Positions 33,987 through 42,298 of a stretch of DNA of 64,000 bases are shown piece after piece. Position 1 is the stretch's first letter. Each line of letters starts with the position of its first letter. The notes beneath the pieces were generated by a model. It made no database searches, was not told the origin of the DNA, and saw only the letters and a program-made list of their open reading frames with translations. The stretch lies in contig NZ_SRMF01000001.1 in the NCBI RefSeq assembly GCF_004768465.1, positions 1,155,893-1,219,892 on the forward strand, in the 5' to 3' direction. Made by a program: the position numbers and the translations under genes. Source of the DNA: Natronospirillum operosum. Lineage in GTDB: Bacteria; Pseudomonadota; Gammaproteobacteria; Pseudomonadales; Natronospirillaceae.

Positions 33987-35387
33987 TCAGGCCGAGCCGA
34001 AGATCTCCCTGACCATGAATGACTGCACCTGCGCGCGGTCATTGGACAATACCGTATAGCGCTCCTCGCGGTCATGCAGATCACTGAGATGGTATGGCAG
34101 TTCCGGATAGGCCATGCCTGCCTTTTCCACCGCCTCGGAGAATTTGACCGGATGTGCCGTACCCAGGGTGATCATGGGCTGATCCTGATGGCGGCGGACG
34201 GTGCGCGCAGCCTTTACCCCGATGGCGGTATGCGGGTCGAGCAGATAGCCGGTCTGCTCGAACACCTCGCGAATGGTGGCACAGGTGGCGTCATCGTCGA
34301 CACTGTGGCTGTCGAACAGGGTCCGTGCCCGGGCCAGGGCATCACGGTCCAGCGTCGCCTTGCCGTGGTTCATTTCGTCCATCAGGCCGGCAATGGCCGC
34401 ACCGTCACGGTCATACAGGTCGAACAGCAGACGCTCGAAGTTGGAGGACACCACGATGTCCATGCTGGGCGACAGGGTATGCGCCAGCGGGCGCTGCTCG
34501 TAATGGTTCTGGCTCAGAATGCGATGCAGCACGTCATTGCGGTTGGTGGCCACAATCAGCTGACTGATGGGCAGGCCCATCCGGTGTGCCAGATAGCCGG
34601 CAAAGATGTCACCGAAATTGCCCGTGGGCACCGAGAAAGCCAGCTTGCGGTCCGGTCCGCCCAGATTCAGCGCACTGTAGAAGTAGTAGACAATCTGGGC
34701 CATGATGCGGGCCCAGTTGATCGAATTGACCGCCACCAGACGGCGCTCACCGCGCAGGAACGACTGGTCGCGGAAGCTCTCCTTGACCATGCGCTGGCAG
34801 TCATCGAAATTGCCTTCCAGGGCAATATTGTGGATGTTGTCGTTCAGCACCGTGGTCATCTGGCGCCGCTGAACTTCCGATACACGCTGATGCGGGTGCA
34901 GAATAAAGATGTCGATATTGGCGCAGCGGCGGCAGCCCTCGATGGCCGCCGAGCCGGTGTCACCTGATGTGGCGCCCATGATGACGGCTTTCTCACCGCG
35001 CTTCTCCAGCGCATGGTCAAGCAGGCGTCCCAGCAACTGCAGCGCAAAGTCCTTGAACGCCAGCGTCGGCCCGTGAAACAGCTCCAGCACGTACTCGTTG
35101 TGATCGATCTGCTGCAGCGGCACGATGGCCTTGTGATCAAAGGCTGCATAGGTGTCCGCCAGCATGGTGCGGAAGGCGTCATCATCAATGAAACCCGCCA
35201 CAAACGGCTGCAGGATGCGGAACGCCAGCTCGTCATAGGGCAGGTCGCGCCAGGCCCGAATCTCTTCCGGTGCATGGAACGGCAGCGTCTCCGGTACATA
35301 GAGGCCGCCATCCGGCGCCAGACCGGTCAGCAGGACCTCTTCGAACTCCAGTGCTGGGGCCTGGCCCCGGGTGCTGATATATTTCAT
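33987..35387 (-). CDS. thrC: Threonine synthase
   Basis: Converts O-phosphohomoserine to threonine with PLP. The 466-residue protein has the Lys-PLP motif GPTLAFKDFALQLL and the phosphate-binding loop GATSGDTGSAAIEG; NSINWARIMAQ and VPTGNFGDIFAGY are typical. The ATG overlaps the hom stop by four bases (ATGA), so the two threonine genes are coupled. The size matches the longer gammaproteobacterial/yeast type. Confidence 0.96.
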   Translation of the reverse strand: MKYISTRGQAPALEFEEVLLTGLAPDGGLYVPETLPFHAPEEIRAWRDLPYDELAFRILQPFVAGFIDDDAFRTMLADTYAAFDHKAIVPLQQIDHNEYVLELFHGPTLAFKDFALQLLGRLLDHALEKRGEKAVIMGATSGDTGSAAIEGCRRCANIDIFILHPHQRVSEVQRRQMTTVLNDNIHNIALEGNFDDCQRMVKESFRDQSFLRGERRLVAVNSINWARIMAQIVYYFYSALNLGGPDRKLAFSVPTGNFGDIFAGYLAHRMGLPISQLIVATNRNDVLHRILSQNHYEQRPLAHTLSPSMDIVVSSNFERLLFDLYDRDGAAIAGLMDEMNHGKATLDRDALARARTLFDSHSVDDDATCATIREVFEQTGYLLDPHTAIGVKAARTVRRHQDQPMITLGTAHPVKFSEAVEKAGMAYPELPYHLSDLHDREERYTVLSNDRAQVQSFMVREIFGSA

Positions 35388-36685
35388 TCGCCGCCCAACT
35401 GCTCCACTCGAATCCGGGTGACCTTGCCGATCACGGCCGTCTGCCCTTCCAGTTCATCAATGGCTGCATTCATCTCGCGCTCCAGCACCCGCTGCGTCAG
35501 CAGAATCAGCGGTACGGTGTCATCGCCCGGCTCCGGTTCCTTCTGGATAATGGCTTCGATATTGATGCCGGAATCACTGAGGATATTGGCAATACGGGCC
35601 ATCACACCCACCTCGTCGGTGACCTGCATGCGCAGGTAGTAGCTGGTCTCCACAGAAGCCATGGGCACCACATCCAGGCCTTCAGCCCAGGTGTGATTAC
35701 CCAGATGCGGCACCGCATGACGGGAATCCACTTCGCGCGCCACGTCGACAATGTCGGCAATCACCGAACTCGCCGTGGCTTCAGCGCCGGCACCGGGCCC
35801 GTAATACAGTGTGGAGCCCACGGCATCGCCATGTACCAGTACCGCGTTCAAGACGCCGTTGACGTTGGCCAGCAGGCGGCTCTCCGGCACCAGGGTGGGA
35901 TGCACGCGCATTTCCACGCCTTCGGTTCCACGGCGGGCAATGCCCAGGTGCTTGATGCGATAGCCCAGTTCCTCGGCGTAACGCACATCTTCCGGCGTTA
36001 CCAGGCTGATGCCCTCGGTATAGACACTCTCGAACTGCAGCGGCACACCATAGGCGATGGAGGCCAGAATGGTCAGCTTGTGTGCCGCATCGATGCCTTC
36101 CACATCAAAGGTCGGGTCGGCTTCGGCATAGCCCAGTTCCTGCGCTTCCTTCAGCACGTCATCGAACAGGCGCCCTTTCTGCTGCATCTCGGTCAGGATG
36201 AAGTTGCCGGTACCATTGATGATGCCGGCCAGCCAGTCGATCTCGTTGGCGACCAGGCCTTCACGCAGCGCCTTGATGATGGGGATACCGCCTGCCACCG
36301 AGGCCTCGAAGGCTACCGTGACGCCCTTGTCTTCAGCCGCCTTGAAAATCTCGTTGCCATGCTGGGCGATCAGGGCCTTGTTGGCCGTGACCACATGCTT
36401 GCCCTCGGCAATGGCGGCCAGCACCAACTCCAGCGCTGTATCGGTGCCGCCGATCAGTTCCACCACAATATGGACGTCCGGGTCCCTGACCACGTCAAAG
36501 ATATCACGCGAGACCCTGACCCCGGAGAGATCGCAGTCCGGGTGGTCACGCCGGGCACCTACATGGGTAATGCGGACTTCGCGGCCGGTGCGACGGTCGA
36601 TGGTCGCGTTGTTTCGGTTGAGGACATTGAAGGTACCGCTGCCTACGGTGCCCAGACCACAGATTCCGACATTAACGGGTTTCAA
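35384..36685 (-). CDS. hom: Homoserine dehydrogenase
   Basis: Reduces aspartate semialdehyde to homoserine for threonine and methionine. The product is about 433 residues: NAD(P)-binding GICGLGTVGSGT at the start, catalytic core with AEGKHVVTANKALIA and NGTGNFIL, and a C-terminal ACT domain (YYLRMQVTDEVGVMARIANI). I place the start at a TTG (36685), because AGGGAG lies seven bases upstream and KPVNVGICGLG is the usual N-terminus; the ATG at 36715 adds ten unconserved residues and has a poor ribosome site. It feeds thrC directly. Confidence 0.93.
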   Translation of the reverse strand: MKPVNVGICGLGTVGSGTFNVLNRNNATIDRRTGREVRITHVGARRDHPDCDLSGVRVSRDIFDVVRDPDVHIVVELIGGTDTALELVLAAIAEGKHVVTANKALIAQHGNEIFKAAEDKGVTVAFEASVAGGIPIIKALREGLVANEIDWLAGIINGTGNFILTEMQQKGRLFDDVLKEAQELGYAEADPTFDVEGIDAAHKLTILASIAYGVPLQFESVYTEGISLVTPEDVRYAEELGYRIKHLGIARRGTEGVEMRVHPTLVPESRLLANVNGVLNAVLVHGDAVGSTLYYGPGAGAEATASSVIADIVDVAREVDSRHAVPHLGNHTWAEGLDVVPMASVETSYYLRMQVTDEVGVMARIANILSDSGINIEAIIQKEPEPGDDTVPLILLTQRVLEREMNAAIDELEGQTAVIGKVTRIRVEQLGGE

Positions 36686-36802
36686 TGCAGGCTCCCTATC
36701 TTCCAGTTGTGGCATTTTCAGTCATCTTCAGGGCGTGTCGGCCGCAATGTAACGCGAGCTTTACACAGTGCACATGATGAAAATTCGCAGAAATGAGGCG
36801 GA

Positions 36803-36831
36803 AACATAAGGTTTTCCCGGCATCCTGTCAA
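36803..36831 (-). promoter_or_regulatory. Predicted sigma70 promoter of hom-thrC
   Basis: On the minus strand TTGACA, 17-bp spacer, TATGTT (4 of 6 at -10), about 110 bp upstream of the hom start. No leader peptide rich in Thr or Ile codons is visible in the untranslated region. Confidence 0.5.
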
Positions 36832-36888
36832 TGCACGGGAGGGCAGCACCGTCCGCTGACGGGCTGCCCGTTGCAGGCAAACGGGGCG

Positions 36889-37734
36889 CTACTTGACCGC
36901 GCCTGCGGTCAGACCGCGAATCAACTGACGGGAAAAGAACATATAGAGTATCAGTGCCGGCATGACGGCCAGCGTCAGGGCACTGAGCACCGAGTTCCAG
37001 TCGGTCGAATACTGGCCAATAAACTGCTGGACACCCAGTTGGATGGTCCGCGTGTGCTCGGCCGGGGCCAGAATCAGCGGAAACCAGAGGTCATTCCAGA
37101 TCGGCACCATGGTGAACACCGCCACGGTGGCCAGTGCCGGCCGGGTCAGCGGCACCGCAATCTGGAAAAAGATGCGGTATTCACTGGCGCCGTCACAGCG
37201 CGCTGCCTCCTTCAGATCGCGCGGTACCTGCCGCATGTACTCGGTCAGGATGAAAATTGCCAACGGCAGCCCCTGGGCGGTATAGACCAGAATCAGCGCC
37301 AGCAGGGTGTTGACCAGATTGAGCCCGACGATGATCTCCAGAATGCTGACGGTACCCAGACGAATGGGAATCATGATGCCGATGGCCAGATACAGCGCCA
37401 TCAGCCTGTTGCCCCGAAACCGGTACTCTGCCAGCGCCCAGGCCGCCATGGCGGCAAACAGCATGACCAGGAACAGCGGCACTATGGTGACCACAAAGCT
37501 GTTGTAGAAATACAGCGCGAAGTCGGAACGCTCCAGAATCCGTACATAGCCTTCCAGCGTGAATGACGAAGGCGTCGGCCAGGCCAGCGGTTCATTGAAG
37601 ATGGCCTGTCGACTCTTGAAGGAGTTGATGACCACCAGCACGATCGGAAACAGTGCCAGCAGGGTGTAGGCCAGCAACACGCTGTGCGTGGCCAGCGAGT
37701 TCAGCGGCCTGAGATTGGGGTTTTGAATGCTCAT
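36889..37734 (-). CDS. Sugar ABC transporter permease, MalG type
   Basis: A 281-residue inner-membrane permease of the carbohydrate-importer class with about six helices and the EAA loop (ELRQVPRDLKEAARCDGAS-like, seen as MRQVPRDLKEAARCDGASE). It pairs with the MalF-type permease 12 bases upstream and the binding protein at 38744. Two ATGs (37737, 37734) follow GGGAGG; the second has the better spacing. It is the last gene of the operon, and no ATPase gene follows before hom. Confidence 0.9.
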   Translation of the reverse strand: MSIQNPNLRPLNSLATHSVLLAYTLLALFPIVLVVINSFKSRQAIFNEPLAWPTPSSFTLEGYVRILERSDFALYFYNSFVVTIVPLFLVMLFAAMAAWALAEYRFRGNRLMALYLAIGIMIPIRLGTVSILEIIVGLNLVNTLLALILVYTAQGLPLAIFILTEYMRQVPRDLKEAARCDGASEYRIFFQIAVPLTRPALATVAVFTMVPIWNDLWFPLILAPAEHTRTIQLGVQQFIGQYSTDWNSVLSALTLAVMPALILYMFFSRQLIRGLTAGAVK

Positions 37735-37746
37735 CATGCCTCCCGA

Positions 37747-38673
37747 TTAGACGTCATAGCGATGCAGGCGGCGCTGAATCACATAGAGGTAGACCATGAC
37801 GCCGCACAGGATGATGAAGAACATCATGCTGGCCACGGCAGCACCCATGGTCGGACTGCCCACCTGAGACTGATAGCCGAAGAAGGTGCGATAGAAGAAG
37901 GTGCCCAGGATGTCGGTGGAGAAGTTGGGCCCGCCCAGAGCGCCCTTGACCGCATAGATCAGCTCGAAGGCGTTGAAATTGCCGACAAAGGTCAGGATGG
38001 TGACCAGACCCAGTGTGGGCAGTATCAGCGGGAACTTGATCTGCCAGAAAATACGCCATGACGAGGCGCCTTCCACCACGGCGGCCTCAATCAGTTCGTC
38101 GGGTACCTGAATCAGGCTGGCATAAAGCAGCATCAGCGGGATACCGACAAACTGCCAGACCGAAATCAGGGCCAGCGTGATCAGGGCGGTGCTCTCGCGG
38201 CCCAGCCAGGCACTGAACAGGTGCCCCAGGCCGACAGCCTCCAGCAGCCCCTCGCTGACACCCCAGAGCGGGCTCAGAATCAGCTGCCAGATAAAACCGA
38301 TGATGACCACGGACAGCAGGGTCGGCAGAAAAATCAGGGTGCGATAGGTTCTGGCCAGACGCAGCCCCGGCAGGCTGATCAGCGCCGCCAGCAACAGGCC
38401 AATGGGATTCTGCACCAGCAGATGAATCAGGAAGAACTTGGTGTTGTTCCAGAGCGCATTCCAGAAGGCGGCGGACCAGTGCGGGTCGGTCAGCAGGGTG
38501 ACGAAGTTGCCCAGCCCGTGAAAGACCCGCTGCCCCGGACCGGCGCTGGTATACAGGCTCAAACGCAATGTATCAAGCAGCGGCCAGGCACTGAACAGGG
38601 TGTAGATCACCACGGCCGGCCCCAGAAAAAACAGCAGGTGCCAGGGCACCGGGCGCAGTCTGATGGCTCGCAT
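37747..38673 (-). CDS. Sugar ABC transporter permease, MalF type
   Basis: A 308-residue permease with a hydrophobic N-terminal helix (WHLLFFLGPAVVIYTLFSAWPLL) and the EAA loop (IQVPDELIEAAVVEGASSWR). It forms the heterodimeric pore with the MalG-type protein. GAGG lies eight bases before the ATG. It sits between the binding protein gene (70-bp gap) and the second permease. Substrate unknown; sugars or glycosides are expected from the family. Confidence 0.9.
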   Translation of the reverse strand: MRAIRLRPVPWHLLFFLGPAVVIYTLFSAWPLLDTLRLSLYTSAGPGQRVFHGLGNFVTLLTDPHWSAAFWNALWNNTKFFLIHLLVQNPIGLLLAALISLPGLRLARTYRTLIFLPTLLSVVIIGFIWQLILSPLWGVSEGLLEAVGLGHLFSAWLGRESTALITLALISVWQFVGIPLMLLYASLIQVPDELIEAAVVEGASSWRIFWQIKFPLILPTLGLVTILTFVGNFNAFELIYAVKGALGGPNFSTDILGTFFYRTFFGYQSQVGSPTMGAAVASMMFFIILCGVMVYLYVIQRRLHRYDV

Positions 38674-38743
38674 AACAAATACCTCGAAAAAACGGGGCCT
38701 CCCTGCCCCAAAAACAGGACTCTCCAGTCAGACATTCACCGCT

Positions 38744-39991
38744 TTACTGTTGTGGTGCGTACCAGGAAGAGAAACCGTTCTGGATGCGTTCAGCAGCTTC
38801 CTGTGGCGTCATGGCACCATTCAGCACACGGCTGCCGACCGTCCAGAGTTCCTGCTCCATGTTGGGCGTGCCCCGATTCATGATCTGCGCGTTCAGACGA
38901 ATGGTGGAATCACAGTCCTGGCGCCAGTTGATCATTTCTGCGGCTACCGGGTCCCGCACTTCAACCTCATGCTTTGACAGCGAGAAAAAGCCGGTGACTT
39001 CGTTGGTGTAGAGGCGGGCAAAGCCTTCCGAGGCCAGCCATTCCAGGAAGAGCTTCGCTGCTTCGGCATTCTCCGAATCCGGATTGATGCCCATGCCGAT
39101 ATCGGTGTGATCCGAGATCACGCACTGCCCGTCATCCCCGACTCTGAACGGCGGAAAGGCGTCAAACTCGAACAGGGCCTGCTGATTGAAATAGCTGATA
39201 TCCCAGGAGCCGGTCGGATAGATGGCCGCCCGCCCCAGCGAAAACAGGTTCTGGGAATCACCATAGGTCTGCGACTCATAGCCCCGCCCCATGTACTCAC
39301 CCCAGCGCGCCATGTGCTCGAAGGGAGCTACAAACTCGGGATCGGTAAAGGACGCCGAACCATCCAGCAGCGCCTGACGCCCTGCTTCACCACCCCAGAA
39401 GGCTGGGCCGATATTGGTATAGACGATCTGGTTGGACTCCCACTGGTCGTTGGTGCCCAGAGCCAGCGGGGTGTAGGACGACTCCTGCTCAATGGTGTCC
39501 AGAACGGCCAGGAACTCGTCTTCGGTACGCGGCACTTCCAGATCCAGCTCGGCGAAGATCTCCGGGTTGTAGAGGAACCCGTGAATGACCGAGGCCATCG
39601 GCATACAGAAGGTGCTGGCACCGTCATCGGTGGTCCAGGCACTGCGCGCAAAATCCTCGAAGTTGTCCATGGCCGCCATATCCGTCAGGTCAAGCAGGTG
39701 GCCCTCCTGATACAGATTGAGCGACACGTCGAACGGTCGACAGGTGATCAGATCACCCGCCGTACCGGCCTGCAGTCGCGCATTGACCGTGGAATCATAC
39801 TCGGTGGGACTGGTCGGCGAGAAGCGCACCTGGATATCGGGGTGCTCGGCCTCGAACACCGGAATCAGCACATCTTCCCACAGGTCACTGTCATCAACGC
39901 GCCAGCTTTCTATGGTCAGGGTGGTCGCATGGGAAACAGCCATGGTGGTAGCCAAAGCCAGACCCAGTGCATATTGAATGGATGAGCGCAT
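38744..39991 (-). CDS. Sugar ABC transporter periplasmic binding protein
   Basis: A 415-residue family 1 binding protein with signal peptide MRSSIQYALGLALATTMAVSHA and mature start TTLTIESWRVDD. Features include VYTNIGPAFWGGEAG and LFSLGRAAIYPTGSWDISYF, typical of oligosaccharide or alpha-glycoside binding proteins. It is the first gene of the importer operon. Its leader has the CA motif AACAACAACAA directly before the AGAGG ribosome site (40004-40014), so Hfq/Crc repression is likely. It differs clearly from the GltB-like protein on the other strand. Confidence 0.9.
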   Translation of the reverse strand: MRSSIQYALGLALATTMAVSHATTLTIESWRVDDSDLWEDVLIPVFEAEHPDIQVRFSPTSPTEYDSTVNARLQAGTAGDLITCRPFDVSLNLYQEGHLLDLTDMAAMDNFEDFARSAWTTDDGASTFCMPMASVIHGFLYNPEIFAELDLEVPRTEDEFLAVLDTIEQESSYTPLALGTNDQWESNQIVYTNIGPAFWGGEAGRQALLDGSASFTDPEFVAPFEHMARWGEYMGRGYESQTYGDSQNLFSLGRAAIYPTGSWDISYFNQQALFEFDAFPPFRVGDDGQCVISDHTDIGMGINPDSENAEAAKLFLEWLASEGFARLYTNEVTGFFSLSKHEVEVRDPVAAEMINWRQDCDSTIRLNAQIMNRGTPNMEQELWTVGSRVLNGAMTPQEAAERIQNGFSSWYAPQQ

Positions 39992-40317
39992 ATGCTTGCC
40001 TCTTTGTTGTTGTTACCGGAAAGACTCTCGAGAAGCCTCCTGTCTGGCCGCCGTCGCGCGGTCAGCGAAGATTTCCCGGGTCGCAGGCAACAGTAGCAAG
40101 CGCATCTCTGTGACAATAAAACCGTCCCCAACGAGGGTGGCAAGATATCTATCTGATTGATATGCAAGGGAAAGTCGAAAAGCGCCGGAACGAGAACCTG
40201 TCATTGTCTTTGCTGTGACCGGCAGCAGCAGGCCACCCGGACGGATGCTGATAGACTATGAAAGAGTTTTATGGCATTTGCCGCGTTATGATAGGCAAAA
40301 AACAAGCTGTGCAATCC
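39992..40317. other. Divergent promoter region between sugar importer and GltB-like sensor operon
   Basis: 326 bases. The left end holds the importer leader with its CA motif. The centre has an AT-rich stretch around 40145-40165 with GATATCTATC and GATTGATATGC, a possible operator or promoter core. I see no perfect -35/-10 pair and no gene. Confidence 0.4.
40004..40014 (-). promoter_or_regulatory. CA motif (AAnAAnAA) at the ribosome site of the sugar-binding protein gene
   Basis: On the minus strand AACAACAACAA followed at once by AGAGGCAAGCAT and ATG. This is the sequence and position expected of an Hfq/Crc catabolite-repression site, and it matches the A-rich segments of the sRNA at 20424-20607. 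Confidence 0.62.
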
Positions 40318-41568
40318 ATGAAACTCGGCCTCGTTATCCTGCTGCTCACCTTACTGCCTCTGCCATCAGTGCAGGCGACAACGCCACTTGATGTGCTGCA
40401 CTGGTGGACGTCTCCGGGCGAACATCGGGCGGCGGAGGTCTTGCGTCAGGACCTGCTGCAACACAGCGTCATCTGGCAGGACCACGCGGTGCCGGGCGGC
40501 GGCGGCGACTCTGCGATGGCGGTACTCAAGGCACAGGTCATCGCCGGCAGTCCGCCTGATGTCGCCCAGATCATCGGCCCCAACATAGGTGAATGGGCCA
40601 ATCTGGGCTATCTGCAACCGCTGGACGAATGGACGGCCAACTGGCCCGACGACTGGCATCGGACTCTGGACGAACTGACCCGCTTCAATGGCGAGCGCGT
40701 TGCCGTACCCATCAGCATTCACCGCATCAACTGGATGTGGCTGAACCCGCAGGTCTATCAGGAACTGGGCCTGTCGCTGCCGACCAGCTGGAGTCAGATC
40801 ATGCGGGATGCGGAAACGCTCCGCGACGCAGGCATCACACCACTGGCCCATGGCGGCCAGCCCTGGCAGGTGGCCACCCTGTTCGAAACGCTGCTGCTCA
40901 GCGTCGGCGGGCCGGAATTCTACCGCGACTATTTTGTCTACCGCACCCCCGAGGCCCTGGCCGACTCGCGGGTGGAAGAAGCCTTGCACCTGCTGCGCGA
41001 CCTGAAAACCCTGATGGACGACGAGATGCAGAACAGGGAGTGGCAGGAAGCCAGTCGGATGGTCATTGAGGGAGAAGCGGCCATGCAGATCATGGGGGAC
41101 TGGGTCAAGGGCGAGTTTGTGGCCCACAGTATGGAGGCCGGACAGGATTTTCTCTGCATGCCGGTCCCCGGCACGGCCCAGCATCATCTGTACAGCGTCG
41201 ACACCTTTGTCTTCTTTCAGCGCGAAGATGACGAGACTCGGGCCGCCCAGGCCCGTTTTGCCGAGGGCATCATGGACAGCAACACACAACGCCTCTTCAG
41301 CCTGCAGAAGGGCACCATACCGGCTCGCGCCGACCTCAGCCTTGCCGGCTTCGACGACTGCGCCCAGACCTCCGCGCATGTATTCCGCGAAGCGGAAGCA
41401 ACCGGCCTGCTGGCACCCAGCATGGCCCACAGCATGGCCACCACACCCGGGGTCGAGAGCGCCCTGTTCCATGTATTGCATCGATTCTTCCGCGATGATG
41501 ACATTCCGGTCACCACCGCCAGAGAACAGATGGCACGCGTTCTGGGAGCATTGCGAGATCATGAGTAA
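40318..41568 (+). CDS. GltB-like glucose-binding protein, probable sensor subunit
   Basis: A 416-residue periplasmic binding protein. After the signal peptide MKLGLVILLLTLLPLPSVQA it shows the hallmarks of Pseudomonas GltB: VLHWWTSPGE, GGGGDSAMAVLK, VAQIIGPNIGEWA, HRINWMWLNP, TPLAHGGQPWQ, MGDWVKGEF and KGTIPARADL. GltB binds glucose and is reported to activate the GtrS-GltR pair in P. aeruginosa. Here the response regulator gene overlaps its end by 8 bases and a kinase gene follows, while no permease follows, so sensing rather than uptake is the likely job. In-frame ATGs at 40258 and 40288 also exist; none has a good ribosome site. Confidence 0.86.
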   Translation: MKLGLVILLLTLLPLPSVQATTPLDVLHWWTSPGEHRAAEVLRQDLLQHSVIWQDHAVPGGGGDSAMAVLKAQVIAGSPPDVAQIIGPNIGEWANLGYLQPLDEWTANWPDDWHRTLDELTRFNGERVAVPISIHRINWMWLNPQVYQELGLSLPTSWSQIMRDAETLRDAGITPLAHGGQPWQVATLFETLLLSVGGPEFYRDYFVYRTPEALADSRVEEALHLLRDLKTLMDDEMQNREWQEASRMVIEGEAAMQIMGDWVKGEFVAHSMEAGQDFLCMPVPGTAQHHLYSVDTFVFFQREDDETRAAQARFAEGIMDSNTQRLFSLQKGTIPARADLSLAGFDDCAQTSAHVFREAEATGLLAPSMAHSMATTPGVESALFHVLHRFFRDDDIPVTTAREQMARVLGALRDHE

Positions 41569-42298
41569 GCTGCTGTACATTGTCGATGACGACCGCAAGA
41601 TTCGGGAACTGCTGCGCACCTATCTGGAGAAGAACAATTTCCGGGTTCGCGTGGCCGCCGATGGCGAAACCTTTCTGGAGGAATTCCGGGCCAGCGCCAA
41701 CGACATATCGCTGGTGATACTGGATATCATGCTGCCCGGCCAGGACGGCTTCAGTGTCTGTCGCACCCTGCGCTCGGAGTCCGATGTGCCGGTCATCATG
41801 CTGACCGCCAACGCGGATGAAACCGACCGCGTGGTGGGTCTGGAACTGGGCGCCGACGACTACCTCAGCAAGCCGTTCAGCCCGCGCGAGCTGCTGGCTC
41901 GAGTCAAGGCCGTACAGCGTCGCTACAGCGTGGCCGAGGACACCGAACCGGCCGGGCGCTACTATCGTTTCAAGACCTTCTGGCTGGACAGTCTGGAGCG
42001 CACTCTGCGCGCGGATGACAGCGACTGGCAGACGCTGAGCGGGGCTGACTATGACCTGCTGCTGTTCTTTCTCCGCCATGCCGGGGAAGTTGTACCGCGT
42101 TCGCACCTGATGGTGCACACTAGGGGCCGCGACATGGGACCCTTTGATCGCTATCTGGATGTGCAGATATCCCGCCTGCGCCAGCGCCTGGGAGACGACG
42201 GCAAGTCACCCCGGCTGATCAAGACGGTACGTGGCGAGGGCTATGTGTTCAGCGCCGAAGTCAGCCGCCACCGGGGGTTGCCGCATGACACACCCTGA
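41561..42298 (+). CDS. OmpR-family response regulator (GltR-like)
   Basis: A 245-residue regulator: receiver domain with Asp9-Asp11, phosphoacceptor Asp55 (LVILDIMLPG), and Lys104 (LSKPF), then a winged-helix DNA-binding domain ending DVQISRLRQRLGDDGKSPRLIKTVRGEGYVF. It starts inside the end of the GltB-like gene (8-base overlap) and overlaps the kinase start by 14 bases, so all three are made together. By analogy with GltR it would control glucose or hexose uptake and catabolism; the divergent importer promoter is the nearest target. Confidence 0.9.
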   Translation: MSKLLYIVDDDRKIRELLRTYLEKNNFRVRVAADGETFLEEFRASANDISLVILDIMLPGQDGFSVCRTLRSESDVPVIMLTANADETDRVVGLELGADDYLSKPFSPRELLARVKAVQRRYSVAEDTEPAGRYYRFKTFWLDSLERTLRADDSDWQTLSGADYDLLLFFLRHAGEVVPRSHLMVHTRGRDMGPFDRYLDVQISRLRQRLGDDGKSPRLIKTVRGEGYVFSAEVSRHRGLPHDTP

